From assembly GCA_003254885.1 (NCBI GenBank), contig QANT01005818.1, positions 25,182 to 89,181 on the forward strand: 64,000 nt of DNA, in the 5' to 3' direction. Below the pieces are notes generated by a model. The model worked only from the letters and a program-made list of their open reading frames with translations, was not told where the DNA came from and did not search any database. Numbering within the stretch: position 1 is the stretch's first letter; each line of letters opens with the position of its first letter. Positions 1 to 16,980 of the stretch are shown here, one piece after another. The translations under genes and the position numbers were made by a program. The DNA comes from Purshia tridentata. Taxonomy: Eukaryota > Streptophyta > Magnoliopsida > Rosales > Rosaceae.

Positions 1-296
1 TAAAGATGAACAAGATATCCACCTACATTAAAAAAATAACAAACCACCCCCCAAAACCTTGCTCACAATAAGAATAAAGAAGAACAAATATAGCACTCTA
101 GCAAAAGCAACAACTCCCTCAAAACCCAAAATAACCCTACCCAACTGCAGCTTCCAATCCAAAAAAATGACATAAAATTAGCATCAATTAGGAGCACCAT
201 CAAACTTTTTAAGTTAGTTTCTCCATGATGACAAACAAAAAAATTATTCCTTTATGATATTAGCTCAAGTTTGGTAGAAAATAATGATAGCCTAAC

Positions 297-4977
<4,681 letters not shown>

Positions 4978-5250
4978 ATGATGGCGTTGGTTGGTCTGCT
5001 TCGATTGAAATTCGAGTGCAATTGAATCAGAAACAGAAATTGAATGGTCTTAGGGTTTTAGGTACAAGGTGTTGAGGATTTTCAGGGTTCGAGAAAGCCA
5101 TGCGCGACGACTTGAATTTGTACCAGACCAGCATTTCAGACTCGGCTACAGGTTTTTTAGAGAGAGAGAGATTGTCAAAGTTGGACCGTTGGCAGTTGAA
5201 TGTGTTTTAATTTAAATGTCACATCTGGTCATCATCACTTAATTCTATGA
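4978..5250 (-). promoter_or_regulatory. 5' leader and proximal upstream region of the C2-GRAM gene
   Basis: Upstream of the ATG at 4977 the minus strand carries a leader with an AACCCTAA-like telo motif (complement of TTAGGGTTTTAGG near 5050) and a GA/CT run near 5160-5172. The transcription start was not located. From about 5250 to 5985 I see only AT-rich spacer. Confidence 0.4.
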
Positions 5251-5988
5251 CTAATTTGCCCTTCTGATGATGTGGTAATAACGGGGGTTTACATTCGTCT
5301 GAGAGATGAAATTTTGGAAGTCTTTGAGGGTAGTATGGTAAAGAGAATTAGGACTTGTAAACAACGTCCGTAAGATTTTACTCAGTCAGTCGGTCTCTAT
5401 CATCCGAGGACAGAAATGTAACCATTATATACTGCATTTTTTAATACTAATTAATTACTCAACTCTATCTTGATTGTTGATTATTTTTGGGTAAGCGTTG
5501 ATTTTATCAAAGAAGGAGTGCTAATAAACAATTTTGGTATTGCACTAATCAAAATTAACAAGAAATAAGTTCTAATTTTGCCTTCAAAACTTTTTCATGA
5601 CAAATTACTTTTAAATTTATTATATAAGCTCAGTTGAAAAGTTTGAAGAATTGTATTCAACTTCAATCCACTACTCTCTCAAATAAAAAAATTTTGTAAA
5701 AAAAAGTAATCCGTAAACTTTAATTTGGGAAATGCAATTTCTTTATATCTTTTCCACTCATTTAATTCAACATAAATTCCACTCAAGGTGAAATTTTGGC
5801 CGATAATCCGAAATATCCCCCGAAAAATCCCTTTTTTGACATGGTGATATCAATAGGGTGTGAAGCAAAATCTTCCCTTGTATCCTTGATATTTTTCCAA
5901 TATAATCGATATTTTCTACCAGGTTTTTTCCAATAAAAATTCCACACAGTGATCACTAGCTACATCAACCTACATAATTCCCTAATTA

Positions 5989-6331
5989 CTAGGAAATTAT
6001 TGAATTTCTTTTGGCATCCATCAACGATGCCCTGGAAATCTGTACACACAAATGTGGATTCCTAAGAGCAAATGCATCATATTTGGCAGAGAGATTATGT
6101 GATGCATTTTTTTAACAATCTAATCTAAGGCACTCTTCTTCAATGTTAGGTAGGAACAAATATCTGCAACCTCTAAAACATAAAGAGCATTGGATGAGCT
6201 CAAGGACTTGAGCATATAATGCTCACAGAGCTTCTGTAAGTACAGAATCTCATACTTGTCTGAGGCAAGGGATAAGGAGTAAACATGTTTGTTCATCTTC
6301 TCTTCAAGCAATTGGAGGGGAAAATTAATAA
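5989..6331 (-). pseudogene. BTB/POZ domain gene fragment, frameshifted
   Basis: The minus strand from about 6331 reads FPLQLLEEKMNKHVYSLSLA, then DKYEILYLQKLCEHYMLKSL, then SSSNALYVLEVADICS and TLKKSALD before a stop at about 6117-6119. A second frame then gives AKYDAFALRNPHLCVQISRA followed by SLMDAKRNSIIS and a stop at 5989. Together the two frames resemble the C-terminal half of a plant BTB/POZ protein, including the helical segment after the POZ fold. The reading frame is broken between the two parts and no N-terminal half or ATG is visible. It looks like a truncated, decayed gene copy. Which BTB subfamily it came from is not resolved. Confidence 0.75.
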
Positions 6332-6790
6332 AGGGATAAGGGTTGTTATTTCATAAATTGGGTGAGGGTAATTTTGAATGTTTTACCCTCAACTCTCAAA
6401 ATATGTTTTTCACTATCTTTATTTTCAAAATAAGCAGATTTTACTTTATTAATCAAATACCAAAAACTACTTTACGGTAGAAATAAACAATTTATTTATA
6501 AAGCAACTCAACCTCAAACTGGCCATAAGTGGCATTTATGCAAAAATATGAATATGCAGCTTATAAAATGCTAAATGGTAAGCTAAACACACTAAATTAC
6601 CTACTTATTAATTTTTTTTACCTTATTTGTTACATTTTTAAAATAACTATATCTATATATATAGTTATATAACGTAATTGTCAGGTACCCTATAATAAGT
6701 AGTAATTCTAAGTTCTAACTCCTAAAACAAAATTAAAAATTTGACGCAAAAATAAAGGAAAGTCTAGAATATACGAATAAATATGTAATA
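6332..6790. other. AT-rich spacer
   Basis: No coding or RNA gene is seen. A short palindromic ATATAT run lies near 6650-6668. The stretch separates the BTB fragment from the promoter of the next gene. Confidence 0.5.
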
Positions 6791-6799
6791 GAAGGAGGA

Positions 6800-7051
6800 A
6801 ATTCTCCTGACGCTGGCCAATAAGAATCAGCCACGTTTGGGTTTCGACAAAAGAGCGCCACACGTGTTAACAAAAGCGGGAAGCGTAGGTAACCAAAGTT
6901 TGTGTGTGTGTTAGGTTTTTATAACGTTACACACTCTCTCACTCGCATCACTCGCTGCTTTGCTCTCCCTGGTCTCCTCCAAAACGCCGCCACAATACTC
7001 GTCAGCTTCCTTACTCATCACTTCACTTCACTCTCTCTCTCTTTCTCACTG
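6800..7051 (+). promoter_or_regulatory. Promoter and non-coding first exon of the 8.5-12.7 kb gene
   Basis: A CCAAT box (GGCCAATAAG near 6813), an ACGT core in CCACACGTGTTAAC near 6857-6870 and a weak TATA-like TTTTTATAACG near 6916 precede a CT-rich leader. A good donor (TCACTG|GTAAAC) ends that leader at about 7050. This suggests a non-coding first exon spliced over about 1.35 kb to the coding exon. The link to the downstream gene is inferred from orientation, since no other plus-strand gene lies between. Confidence 0.5.
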
Positions 7052-8426
7052 GTAAACTTCTTCATTCTCTCTCTCTCTCTCACTGGTACACTCCTTCATT
7101 CTTTCTCTCTCTCTCTCTGTATCTTCATAACAGACAGACACATATAACTTGATCATATATGTTGACATATGGATATGTTGAATTGAAGAAGCTAGCTGCA
7201 TGAATATGAATTCTCTGTGTTAAGTTCATGGTCTGTTCAAAGTCACATGGTACATGGGTTTTACATTTACAGTATCTATAGCATCAAATACTTGATATTG
7301 TATTTGTTCTATAGTAAGTGCTATATAATTTAAATGTGTGTTGGTGTGTATCAGCTTTGAAATGGAGGTTGTTAACCATCTGGGGAGGCAGTTTTTCTTT
7401 TTGTTTTAGTTTATTTTCAAAATTTGATGAACAATTACGTGCATGCAGACATCTACATACAATTATATGTACATAGATATGTGTATACATTAAGACATGC
7501 TAGACATTGGGTTGAAAGTTTTTATTTGGTAAACTTCTCTGTCTCATGCTAAGTTGGTAATTTGATTTGGTTTCATCAGTAATGGAATCGTAGTATGTTT
7601 TCAAAGGCTGGCTAGTAGAAATGAGTATCATTAATTGACTTCGGGAGGAAGGAAACTTCTCATTTTTACCAAATTTACCACTTCCAAAACTATGACTCAA
7701 TGTAATTATACAATTAAAAATTTACAATTTAATGAGTCTCTGGGTATACTACTCTGCTTTTTTATGTTTTACTGGGTGTTATTTTCAGTGCTTTGTTTGC
7801 CATTGAAGATTGGACGATTACTGTAACAATTACTTGAAATATGGTTAAATATACAGATACCAAATGCAGGTTGGATTTGGAATCAACCATTGCTATTTGA
7901 GCTCACAATCAAATAGCTTTTTTTCTTTATTATAATAAAAAAATGCATTTATTGGGTCTTATCACGTAATCCTTCATATCTTGGGTTCATGTGATGTATA
8001 GTAGTACAATTATATATGGGTAGCATGAGTGTGAGTTGCAACCACATTATGTTGACTGTAATCTCGTCCTTGTATTCATACACCTTGTTTGATCTCTTTC
8101 TTTTCCTAAGTTTGTTTAAAAGAACAATTTAGTATGCATGATAATGAACAAAGCTGTTGTATTGGACACACATCCCATGACTTGGAGCTAATCACTCTAT
8201 AGCATTCACTCAGGTGGCTGCAACTCACCTTTAGTTTTCCCTCCCGGAACTTAATAAACCCCAAATCCTCACTTTTGACTTTCAAACATTCCACATTGAT
8301 TTCTACTTAGGTTCACTTCTTTTAGTTCTTCCTTTTTTAACTTAATTAGAAAGATTCTTGTCCTATTGGATTTTCGACTAAACCTGAAATTTTATTCTTT
8401 ATTCAAGGCTCCAGCCAGTTGGTAGC

Positions 8427-8462
8427 ATGAACTGGTTGAATCTAGTTTCAGGACAACTATAA
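8427..8462 (+). CDS. Short upstream ORF in the 5' leader
   Basis: An ATG at 8427 opens an 11-residue ORF (MNWLNLVSGQL) that closes at the TAA ending at 8462, 61 bases before the main ATG at 8524. It lies after the likely acceptor near 8406 (TATTCAAG|GCTCC), so it should be in the mature mRNA. It could lower translation of the main ORF. Function and conservation are untested. Confidence 0.4.
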   Translation: MNWLNLVSGQL

Positions 8463-8523
8463 GGGAATTTTCTCGAAGCATCAGCAATCAATAAAACAGA
8501 TCTTATTCTTGGATTCTCATGGT

Positions 8524-11500
8524 ATGGCTCCTGCCCAACCATTCATGGATGCTTATCAAGACTGTAAACCATATATCATTGCAAAAGTTGAACATGAAAC
8601 AGAAAACAGAAGCTCCTTAGAAAACTTAGCTATGGAGGATTTAGGGTGCATAAATAACTGTGAGGACACAGCCGTTAGGATGGAAACTCTCTTGAATGGA
8701 AAAGATAAAGCTCCAATGTGCACGGCAGATGTGGACCTTGATATAATTGAATGCAGAAGTAATCATAACAACCTGCAGACTGAAAGTGAGGACCCCGAAG
8801 CAACTGAATATTCAAGCTCATTTGCTGACACTATGTCTGATACTGAGAATTTTTCTGGATTTAGTGAGGGTGAAGTGGAATCTCAGTTCTTTGCGGACAA
8901 TGGTTTGTCATCTGCTTTTGATGCATTTGCATTTCAAACGAGGTGCGTGTATCGTTTTTTTTTTTGGGCTTCATTTCAATCATTTTAATTTCTTAATCTT
9001 CTGTAAATGAAAATTCTAAAGAGTAACCTGGTTGTTCCCTTTTTGTGCATATCTTGCTGTGATTTCTATCTATTTATACCTGTCAGCTGCGTCATATATA
9101 CTTTTTGAAACATGATTAAGTTGCTAGTATAAATCTATTTCAGGGAGGCTGTGGCACAAACATAATATTTCTTTGTATTCTGTAAAAGGTGTAGCAGATC
9201 TACAGTATTACATGCATGGTTTAGATTCTTTCAATGGCAGAATCTGTTTATAAATTAAGTTGGTTTAAGTAACTGATTAAGTTGGTTTCACAAATAGATT
9301 CTTTCTACTTGTGAAATTTTTTTTTATCTTCTACTTTTGTAAGTCTGTTATCCCTAAGTCCACGTCTAATTAAATTGATGGGTGTCACATTATTTTGGGA
9401 CATTGCTTCTCACACAAGATTACTTTTTACAGTATTATGAACTATGTACAAAGCAGAGCTAGGATCTAATAATTTTGGCTGGAAATGGGAGGGTCTATGG
9501 GGAGGGGGTCGTGGCCTTAATTTAGCTAGGTTTGGGTTCCTTTTCATTTGTTATAGAGATATTTTTGAGGGGAAACTTAATGGCATTTTCTATTTTTCAC
9601 TTACTTGAGGGAGCTTTATGGTTTTATTTTGTTGTTTTCTAGATTGATTTAATCAGAAGAATCTAAACATGTAACGTGTACAAATAAATAAATGTTAATT
9701 ATTTTAGATAATTCTTGGAAAGTAAAATAAACAATCAATGTGCTTCTCTAAGATAAATGGTCAGTGTGACAGAAAACCATCTTTATTTAGTAAGTTTGTT
9801 AAATCCAGAATAATCCAAACATGAAGCTTTTTGGCTCAAGAGATTATTTTTTGTATTAAAAAGAAAGTTGGCGAGTCAATGTTGGACAGCAGAAACTTTA
9901 TTTAATATCAGAACAAAATATCTATGTAAAACTTATGTTTTGCCAGTACCACATTATACAGTTTATACAGACCACTCTTCAGCTTTATATACATTGGAAA
10001 TGGTATTTTTAATGGTGTCTTGATCATTAGTTTTGCCCTTTCTGCGCCCAGTAAAATAATTTAGGTCATGTTTTAAATGGCTCAACAGTTTGACCTAGTC
10101 CAGTCCAAGGGTTTAGTTTGCTATTTGCTATTTTATTAGAATACAAAAACATTGGGCAGAGATCCTTTCAATCACTCCAGTTTAGAAATATCCTTTCTCT
10201 GTGAACATAGATATATTTTCCATATGCTAATGTGAAATAAATAAAAAATATTCTCACTTACAAACTACTCTACTTTTTCTTTTCTCTTTTTTGCATATGA
10301 ATTATGATATTTGTGTAAAATATTTTCTGGACGTGGTCAGCTATAGTATTTCAGACCAAAAAAGCAATAGTATTTCTGTTGACTTATCTATCCCATCTGC
10401 CTGTGTTTCTGTTTCAGGAAGAAGTTGACAAATCACTGGAGAACCTTTATACGTCCTGTGATGTGGCGCTGCAAATGGGTGGAATTAAGAATTAAAGAAA
10501 TTGAATCACAAGCATTAAAATATTCCAGAGAGCTTGTAACATATGATCAAAGAAAACGTTCGGGATTTAACCAATTTAATGTAGAAGAATTTGGTTCAAA
10601 GTCATTGCCATTTTCTAGTGAATGCCACAGAAAAAAAGCTATGAAGAGGAGGAAACGCAAGAGAGTTGAAGAGATGACTGATGTAGCATCATATGTGTCA
10701 CATCATAATGTCTTTTCTTATCTTGGTTAGAGCTTCTTTGTTATACTAATACCTCATTTTCTCTCCTTCATAATATCCCCCTTCAGCAACTGTGTTTAAT
10801 TTTGCATTGTTATGTTTGCAGAAAATAAGAGATCTGATCCTGATAGCAATTCTGTTGCTGATGAATTTAGTAATGCAGGTAATAGTTTTTGACCATATTT
10901 TGTTTATTTTTCATTGCATAGCCAGCATGAAATATCAAGCTATTGTAATATCAGTAGCAATGAATCATCTTAAAAATTCTCTTCCTGCATCAGAACTAGA
11001 AAAAGAAACAGCAATAAGTTCTTTTTATATTTTTCCGCTCTGATAGTCTGTATTTTCATGAGTTTGCATGCAGTTACATGTTTCGCATGTATAATTTTGT
11101 AGGATCCTTCATTTTTGCCAATCTTAGTCTGTACAACTTGAGAATATTATTTCATTCTTATGTTCTGTTGCTTGTGTTTAGTATTCTTATGTTGATATGT
11201 TCAAGCATAACTTTTTTGCATTTTAATTTTGCCTCAATTTTGAGAACTTACTTTATTGTTGTGGGGGTAGTAATCACAGAGCAAAGTGCTGATTACAATG
11301 ACAAACTCAGCACTGCTGATGCCTGGTCGTTATTTGAACTCCGAGATGGTGATAAATCCTTGGAACACGTCCTTTGGAAAATTGAGACAGTGCACTCTCG
11401 GGTTGACAAGCTTAAGAATCAAATTGATTTGGTGATGTCCAAAAATGCTGCTAGGTTTTCATCCTCCGAAAATTTGAGCCTTCTTGTACCTTGTGATGCA

Positions 11501-12722
11501 CAGACCAGCTCTGCCCATAGTCCAGCATTTTCTGCTGGCAATGGAGACACAATATCTGCCGGAGCCATATATACTTCAACTCAACATATATCGGAGTATA
11601 ATATTGGAGATCTGGTAATGCCTGAAAGTGTAGTTTCAAGTTTTGGGGAGGCTATCCCTGTTCCTGATATAATTGAAAGCACCATGGGACTATTGTCTGC
11701 TACTGATGCCGCCTTCCATCAGCCACAGTTTGGAGACTCAAGTGAAGATGTAAGCCTTCCCTACATAACATAATTTATTATTTTCACAATATCCTATTAG
11801 ACTTTTCATAATCTTTTTGCTAAATAATTACTTGAAATATACAGGAAAATTCTTTGTACTATGTGATGATACAAATTCATATCATATATCAAATATGGTA
11901 GGATTGACATACTGGATGCCATGTCTTCAGCAACTTCCACGTGCTGACTCTTGTGAGCTAGATTGGTTTTCTAAGCAGGATCAACACTTGAAAGTTTTTC
12001 TTTCTTGTTCTTTTTTTTTTTTTTTTCAAATGGATTTTGGCTCCATTTTCTTTATTATTCAAGGGTTGTCTCTTGAACCATAACGTTTTCATATAAAATC
12101 TTTAAGCAGTCACATACATGTTTTCAGGTTTTTCTTATTCTTTCTAGTGTTGAAATGCGAAGATTTAGTACACTTGGTTTCTCACCAAAAAACAAAGTAC
12201 ACTTGGCAATAATATAAAAGATTCCATTGGTTACCTATTCATGTTCTCTTCTAAAAAATAATAATAATGATTCCATTGATTACCTATTGTTTCTCTGCTA
12301 GGCAAAATTCAAACCTAGGGCCTATGTCATCTGTTTCCCATCCTTAGCCCCAAACTCTTGGGGCAAGTCCATTAATTACCTTATTGTATATGTAATATTA
12401 TAATTTACAGATTGTGGATAATGTCTTGATGCATAATGAGGCAGCTGAAGGAGAGAAGCAAAATTTCCAAAGGATGAGTGAGCATCCCAAAGAGAAACAT
12501 CAGCAACCAGAGACAGGCGAACAAGAAGAAGGTCCTTGTCCTACTCCATCATCAGAACTTGATCCCATGGCAAAAGCTGTTGCTCCTCAGGATCAATCAA
12601 CTCTAGAATCATGTTTAGCTTCAGATGTAAATTTTCCTAGAAACAAGAGAAAGAGAGGGGAGCGGAAAGCTGGTTCAGTTGTTTGGAGCAAGAAATGCTC
12701 AGGCGAGCCCGATAGCCAGTGA
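8524..12722 (+). CDS. Uncharacterised basic, probably nuclear plant protein (524 aa, five coding exons)
   Basis: Coding exons are 8524-8942, 10418-10725, 10822-10878, 11271-11749 and 12411-12722, totalling 1575 nt in frame. The ATG at 8524 is used because the frame upstream of it has no ATG before a stop at 8443. The N-terminus (about 1-139) is acidic and Ser-rich. Residues about 140-187 hold the densest block, RKKLTNHWRTFIRPVMWRCK then WVELRIKEIESQ, rich in Trp and basic residues and likely the conserved core. A cluster KKAMKRRKRKRVEE follows and looks like a nuclear localisation signal. A helical stretch in exon 4 (HVLWKIETVHSRVDKLKNQI) may form a coiled coil. The C-terminus ends with a second basic cluster (NKRKRGERKAG). 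I do not recognise a named domain, so a chromatin or nuclear role is only inferred from composition. Confidence 0.8.
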
Positions 12723-14940
12723 GTTAAAATTTCTTTCACTTATGCTGGTTGATGAAATTCCAGAGACATTTCCCATTCTTTTTCACATAAGTTGACACAA
12801 ATTTCTGTTCGCAGTCATGTTGTATTAGCATTTTGGTGTATATAGGGAAATGGCTCTGTAAGTGTTGTATGCAGTGCTGCCACATACAGCACAGTGACAA
12901 GAGCCATAAGTTCATAATTTTTGTAGTCACCACTAAAATGTATCAGTTCTCTTGATTTAGTGGGAAAGGCTATAGTGTAGAACAACTGATATGTAGAGCT
13001 GGCATTTCCAAAGAGAGTCTCTCAGCATTTTTGTGTTCCATTGTACAACAATAATTTCTGAAACCATAAATTTGTTTTATTTTTTATTTTGCACTATTTT
13101 CAGTAAGAGGCTTCGTTCTTGAGAAACATTCTTACACTTCTTGGTTCTTAAGAGTTATGACAATGATCATTTGGTTGCCATGTTGATTAATCAAATAAAA
13201 CTAAATAGTTTCTGACCGATTTGTAGAATATTATTATACAGATCCTGCTCCTCTGCTGTGCAAAACTGTGTTGTTCTGTGTCTTTAAAACATCCTAACCA
13301 TTAACTGAGTTCAAAGGCTAGAATAAGTCCAAATAAGCATAAGTAACTTTATCTTATGGATCCTTTTGTGAAAAGAGTACCATTACACTCGCCAAATTTT
13401 GTTCGCGCAATAAGATGAGACTATTTTGTTTAATTAAATCTAGTACTAATCGATATATCATTTAGTGAGCAAATTTGGTGACCTGAAGCACAAACAATTT
13501 CCTTAGTGCACTCTAGAAGTTTATATATAAAGATGAAAATACACTGAGCCAGCCTGGAAATTCCAAGGCCTAAGGTCATCAATGTAGTGCAGGATAGTAC
13601 ATATGGTATCATTATTTAGTGTAGGGCAGAAAAGGACTTCCAAAACAACAGTGTTGCTTACTGTTGCTCGTTACAGTAGAGCTTTAACACCAGCTCTTCA
13701 AGGCCTGGACCACCTAATATATAGAGTTTCTAATTCAGTGCAATCAAGTTAAATGTCACATTTTAATTATACAATAATATTATTATGTTTAAAACAGAAA
13801 ATTCCTTCACTCTATCACCAGCACTGTCCATTTCCCCTTTTATAGTAAGCTCTCCATTCCAGTCCAAACTTCAAAGTGGACAAAATGATTTCCAGGGTCT
13901 ACATGAATGTACAAAAGCAAACGATGACTGAAAGTTTTCACCAAAAAACAAAGATGACTGAAAAAAGCCCTGGACACTTTTGACCCCAAAAAAGCATCTG
14001 TCAAACTATGGTTACTCCCCTAGCTAATTATTTACTACTCTCTAATTTGAGCACAACTTCTTGAGTATTGATTTGAAGCTGTGAAAAGTTTTTGGGGTCA
14101 TCAAGATATATTTGTTATCAGAATTTGTAACCCAGTATTGAAGGTGCATATATGGGGCTAATTTTTGTCCAAAACTGATAATAAATGGGTTGGGAAATGG
14201 GAATTGGGATTAAAATGACTCTTAGCTAGATTCCCTCCTAGCTTGCTTTTCCTTTTTTCTCTTAAAATTTATTAATCAAACATTGTTTGAGTATATAACT
14301 GAGGATTTAAAAGTAATTAAATGGGGGCAATCCCAAATCCAACATCCCCAATCATCATGTCTTTTTTCTGTGTGCAGTGCAGCAGCTTTTGGGGTTCTGG
14401 ATATAACACCACCCACAAATGAATCATGATGCCATCCATTGGCAATTATTTATCAACAGATCACTGGATCTTAAAAATATGCCCTCACAGTTGGACCATT
14501 TTCTTCTCTCTCTCTCTCTCACACACACACACACTAGCACACATAATATAGACTAAATTAGCAGGGATGACTAAAATTAAGATTAGTATAGGGATTTTCC
14601 ATGAGAAAATGAATATCAAAGGGCTTGCATGACTGTATTATGAGTTCCAACATGGTGATAATTTAATATTTAACAAAAAGATTTTGGTAGGGTTGAGATA
14701 TTAACCAACCCAGAATAGGTATACTTTGATAGATACTCTATAAATGATTCTTGAGTCACAAGGGCAGGCCAGGCATGTTTAAACACATTGATGCTCTAAC
14801 TATCTTCCATGCTAATAATCATAGATATTGGTAAGTAACCATGATTACAAGCCTCTACTACTTAATTTCTTTATTGCCTAGCTAGAAAGTAAGGAATTTG
14901 ATAAGAGTTTTTGTTCAAAAGTGATCAAGGGTACTTTAGT
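12723..14940. other. 3' region and spacer
   Basis: This covers the presumed 3' UTR of the preceding gene followed by AT-rich DNA with no supported gene. A compound CT/CA microsatellite lies at about 14504-14534. Confidence 0.5.
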
Positions 14941-14984
14941 AATTGTCATCTAAAGCAACAATTACTTTGCCTTTGAATTTTAAA

Positions 14985-15007
14985 ACCCTCTCTCTCTCTC
15001 TCTCTCT
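14985..15007. repeat. CT microsatellite in the leader of the next gene
   Basis: A perfect CT run lies about 200 bases before the ATG at 15213. CT-rich leaders are common in plant transcripts. Only the repeat itself is certain. Confidence 0.7.
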
Positions 15008-15212
15008 TAAAATCAAGAGGAATCACGCCTGCCAAATAAAAAGAGGAGGTACTCAGCCTTCGAATAAAGAATGGAGAGAAAGAAAAGAAGCACATTGCCA
15101 ATCCTCCATCTTTGAGTCACAAAAGGCTCTCTCCTCATTTCTCAACCCAAATGAACCTTCCTTGTTCTCTTTTTTCAGCTCTCTCCTACTCACAGTTCAC
15201 CTGGATTTGTTC

Positions 15213-16980
15213 ATGCAAGATCCAAAGAACTCACAAGCAAGGTATGCCAAAGTAATGCTCTCTCTCTCTTTCTCATGAACATGATCATTTGATCATTTAA
15301 TAGATGATCATTGTGTTGTTATATGTGTATAGTTTCTTGCAATTCTCTTAATTGGGAGCTTGAGAATTAAGATCTCATTGCCATGATTATATTTTACTCA
15401 TTACACATTGTAGGCCTTGTTGGTAACACTAGGTTCATATGTCAGTAACTATTATATATATGCATGGCAAATTGGCAATAATTTTAATTAGTTCAGCATG
15501 TTTCTTGTGTGGCCTATCTTTCTTTGAATTTTACCTTCAGCAACTGCTATATTTCAGCTGGATAAGTAAACTAAAAGATAGTTGATTTCGGCTAGATAAG
15601 ATTGACGTATACACATCATGAAATTATGCATGCATATACATTCATACAAACTTTCTTGTAAGTGTAAATATCAGCTATCAAGTTTAAGAGCACCCTCTCT
15701 TCTTTGAAAAGAAGGTCTGCAATTTGAATCTTCTCTTCTGAATGTTGTAACAAACAAGCAAGAGAGAGAGAGAGAGAGAGAGAGAGCTTATATTTGGGCC
15801 CAGGAGCCACTTAATAATAGGGGCCCATCTAGGGAGACATGGCCCTACAGATATGATTTAAGCCCGTACTTGATTCTTTTGGTGCTTAGCGATGTCACCA
15901 TTGGCCCCAGCAATCTAGCTGGAGTTGGGTTCACAAAGATGACTTCTAGTTCTAGCTGTAGTAGGCCTTCTTGGGCTTGGGTTGTGGTATTAATTGAAGC
16001 CCAATAACTTGCCTTTCCAACCTATAAATAAAAAACAAAAACCATACCTTTGAAATTTTACCCAATTAGGAGTTTGGATCATCTCCTAATCTTGTTTTTG
16101 ATTCAATCAATATATAAACAATCATATAATGTAGCATGTACAGAAATGTGTTTAAACTTTCAAATGAGCAGTTGCATGTGTTAGACAACATTAGAATGCA
16201 GAGACTCCTCATCAAGGAATCCAAGATCCTCAAAAAAAATGTATTCATTTTTTCATAATTTCTTCTTGATGTATATAGAAAAGCAGACCCATGTTTTAAA
16301 TTAACATTCATGAAGAGTTCATGCATGACATTGATGACAATATGCACTTACTAATGTATTTTCAATCTAGGAAGCCTTGGTATCAAAGAGCAATAGAGAT
16401 GGGCAGTCTATGGAGAAGCATTAATTCCAGCAAGGCCCCAGAAGTACTTCCAACAGCAAACAATGCAACACTTTGGAAAACAATCACCAAATCCACAACA
16501 ACAACCACAAATGCATCAAATTCCAATAATAGACACAACAACAACAATCATAAGCTAAGAAAATGTACCTCCCTAAAGGTTGCCACCACATTCACTAGGG
16601 TTTGTCTTTGTGCACCAATATCTTCCTACAATGAGGTCTTTAGGGCAGAGCTTCCCCCAAGAAGAAGCAACAGTTACCCGAGATCGAAACCATTGGCAGC
16701 AGCAGCCACGGCACACGAAAGAACTAGTACTAGTACTAGTACTTTTCCAAGCACAAGGCTGAGCACTGATCAAGGGCCGAGAAGAGTGTTTAGGGGGAAG
16801 TCATTGACTGATGATGTTTTGATGAGGAGGTTTGTTGTGGCAGAAGAAGCAATGATGCAAGTTAGGAGGAGAAATCAAATGGAAGTCATAAGGAGAAGAA
16901 GTATAATGAGGAGGAGCAAGCTTGGGCCTAGTCCTCTTAGTAGAATGGTTATGGCTCATGAACATCAGGAGGAGGATTAA
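15213..16980 (+). CDS. Uncharacterised plant protein, two exons (212 aa)
   Basis: Exon 1 (15213-15241) is very short and encodes MQDPKNSQA plus part of an Arg. It splices with GT-AG and matching phase to exon 2 (16371-16980), giving MQDPKNSQARKPWYQRAIEM and then GSLWRSI. The total is 639 nt. The middle is low-complexity, rich in Asn, Thr and Ser, and includes an ACTAGT repeat coding for alternating Ser-Thr at about 16723-16741. The C-terminal third is basic and probably helical (DDVLMRRFVVAEEAMMQVRR, then KLGPSPLSRMV). The conserved-looking parts are the first 25 residues and this C-terminal region. I do not recognise a domain with a known activity. A start inside the long 16321 ORF is less likely because splicing to the short exon yields a coherent N-terminus. 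Confidence 0.65.
15761..15786. repeat. AG microsatellite within an intron
   Basis: A perfect AG dinucleotide run of about 13 units lies in the 1.1 kb intron of the two-exon gene at 15.2-17.0 kb. Confidence 0.9.
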
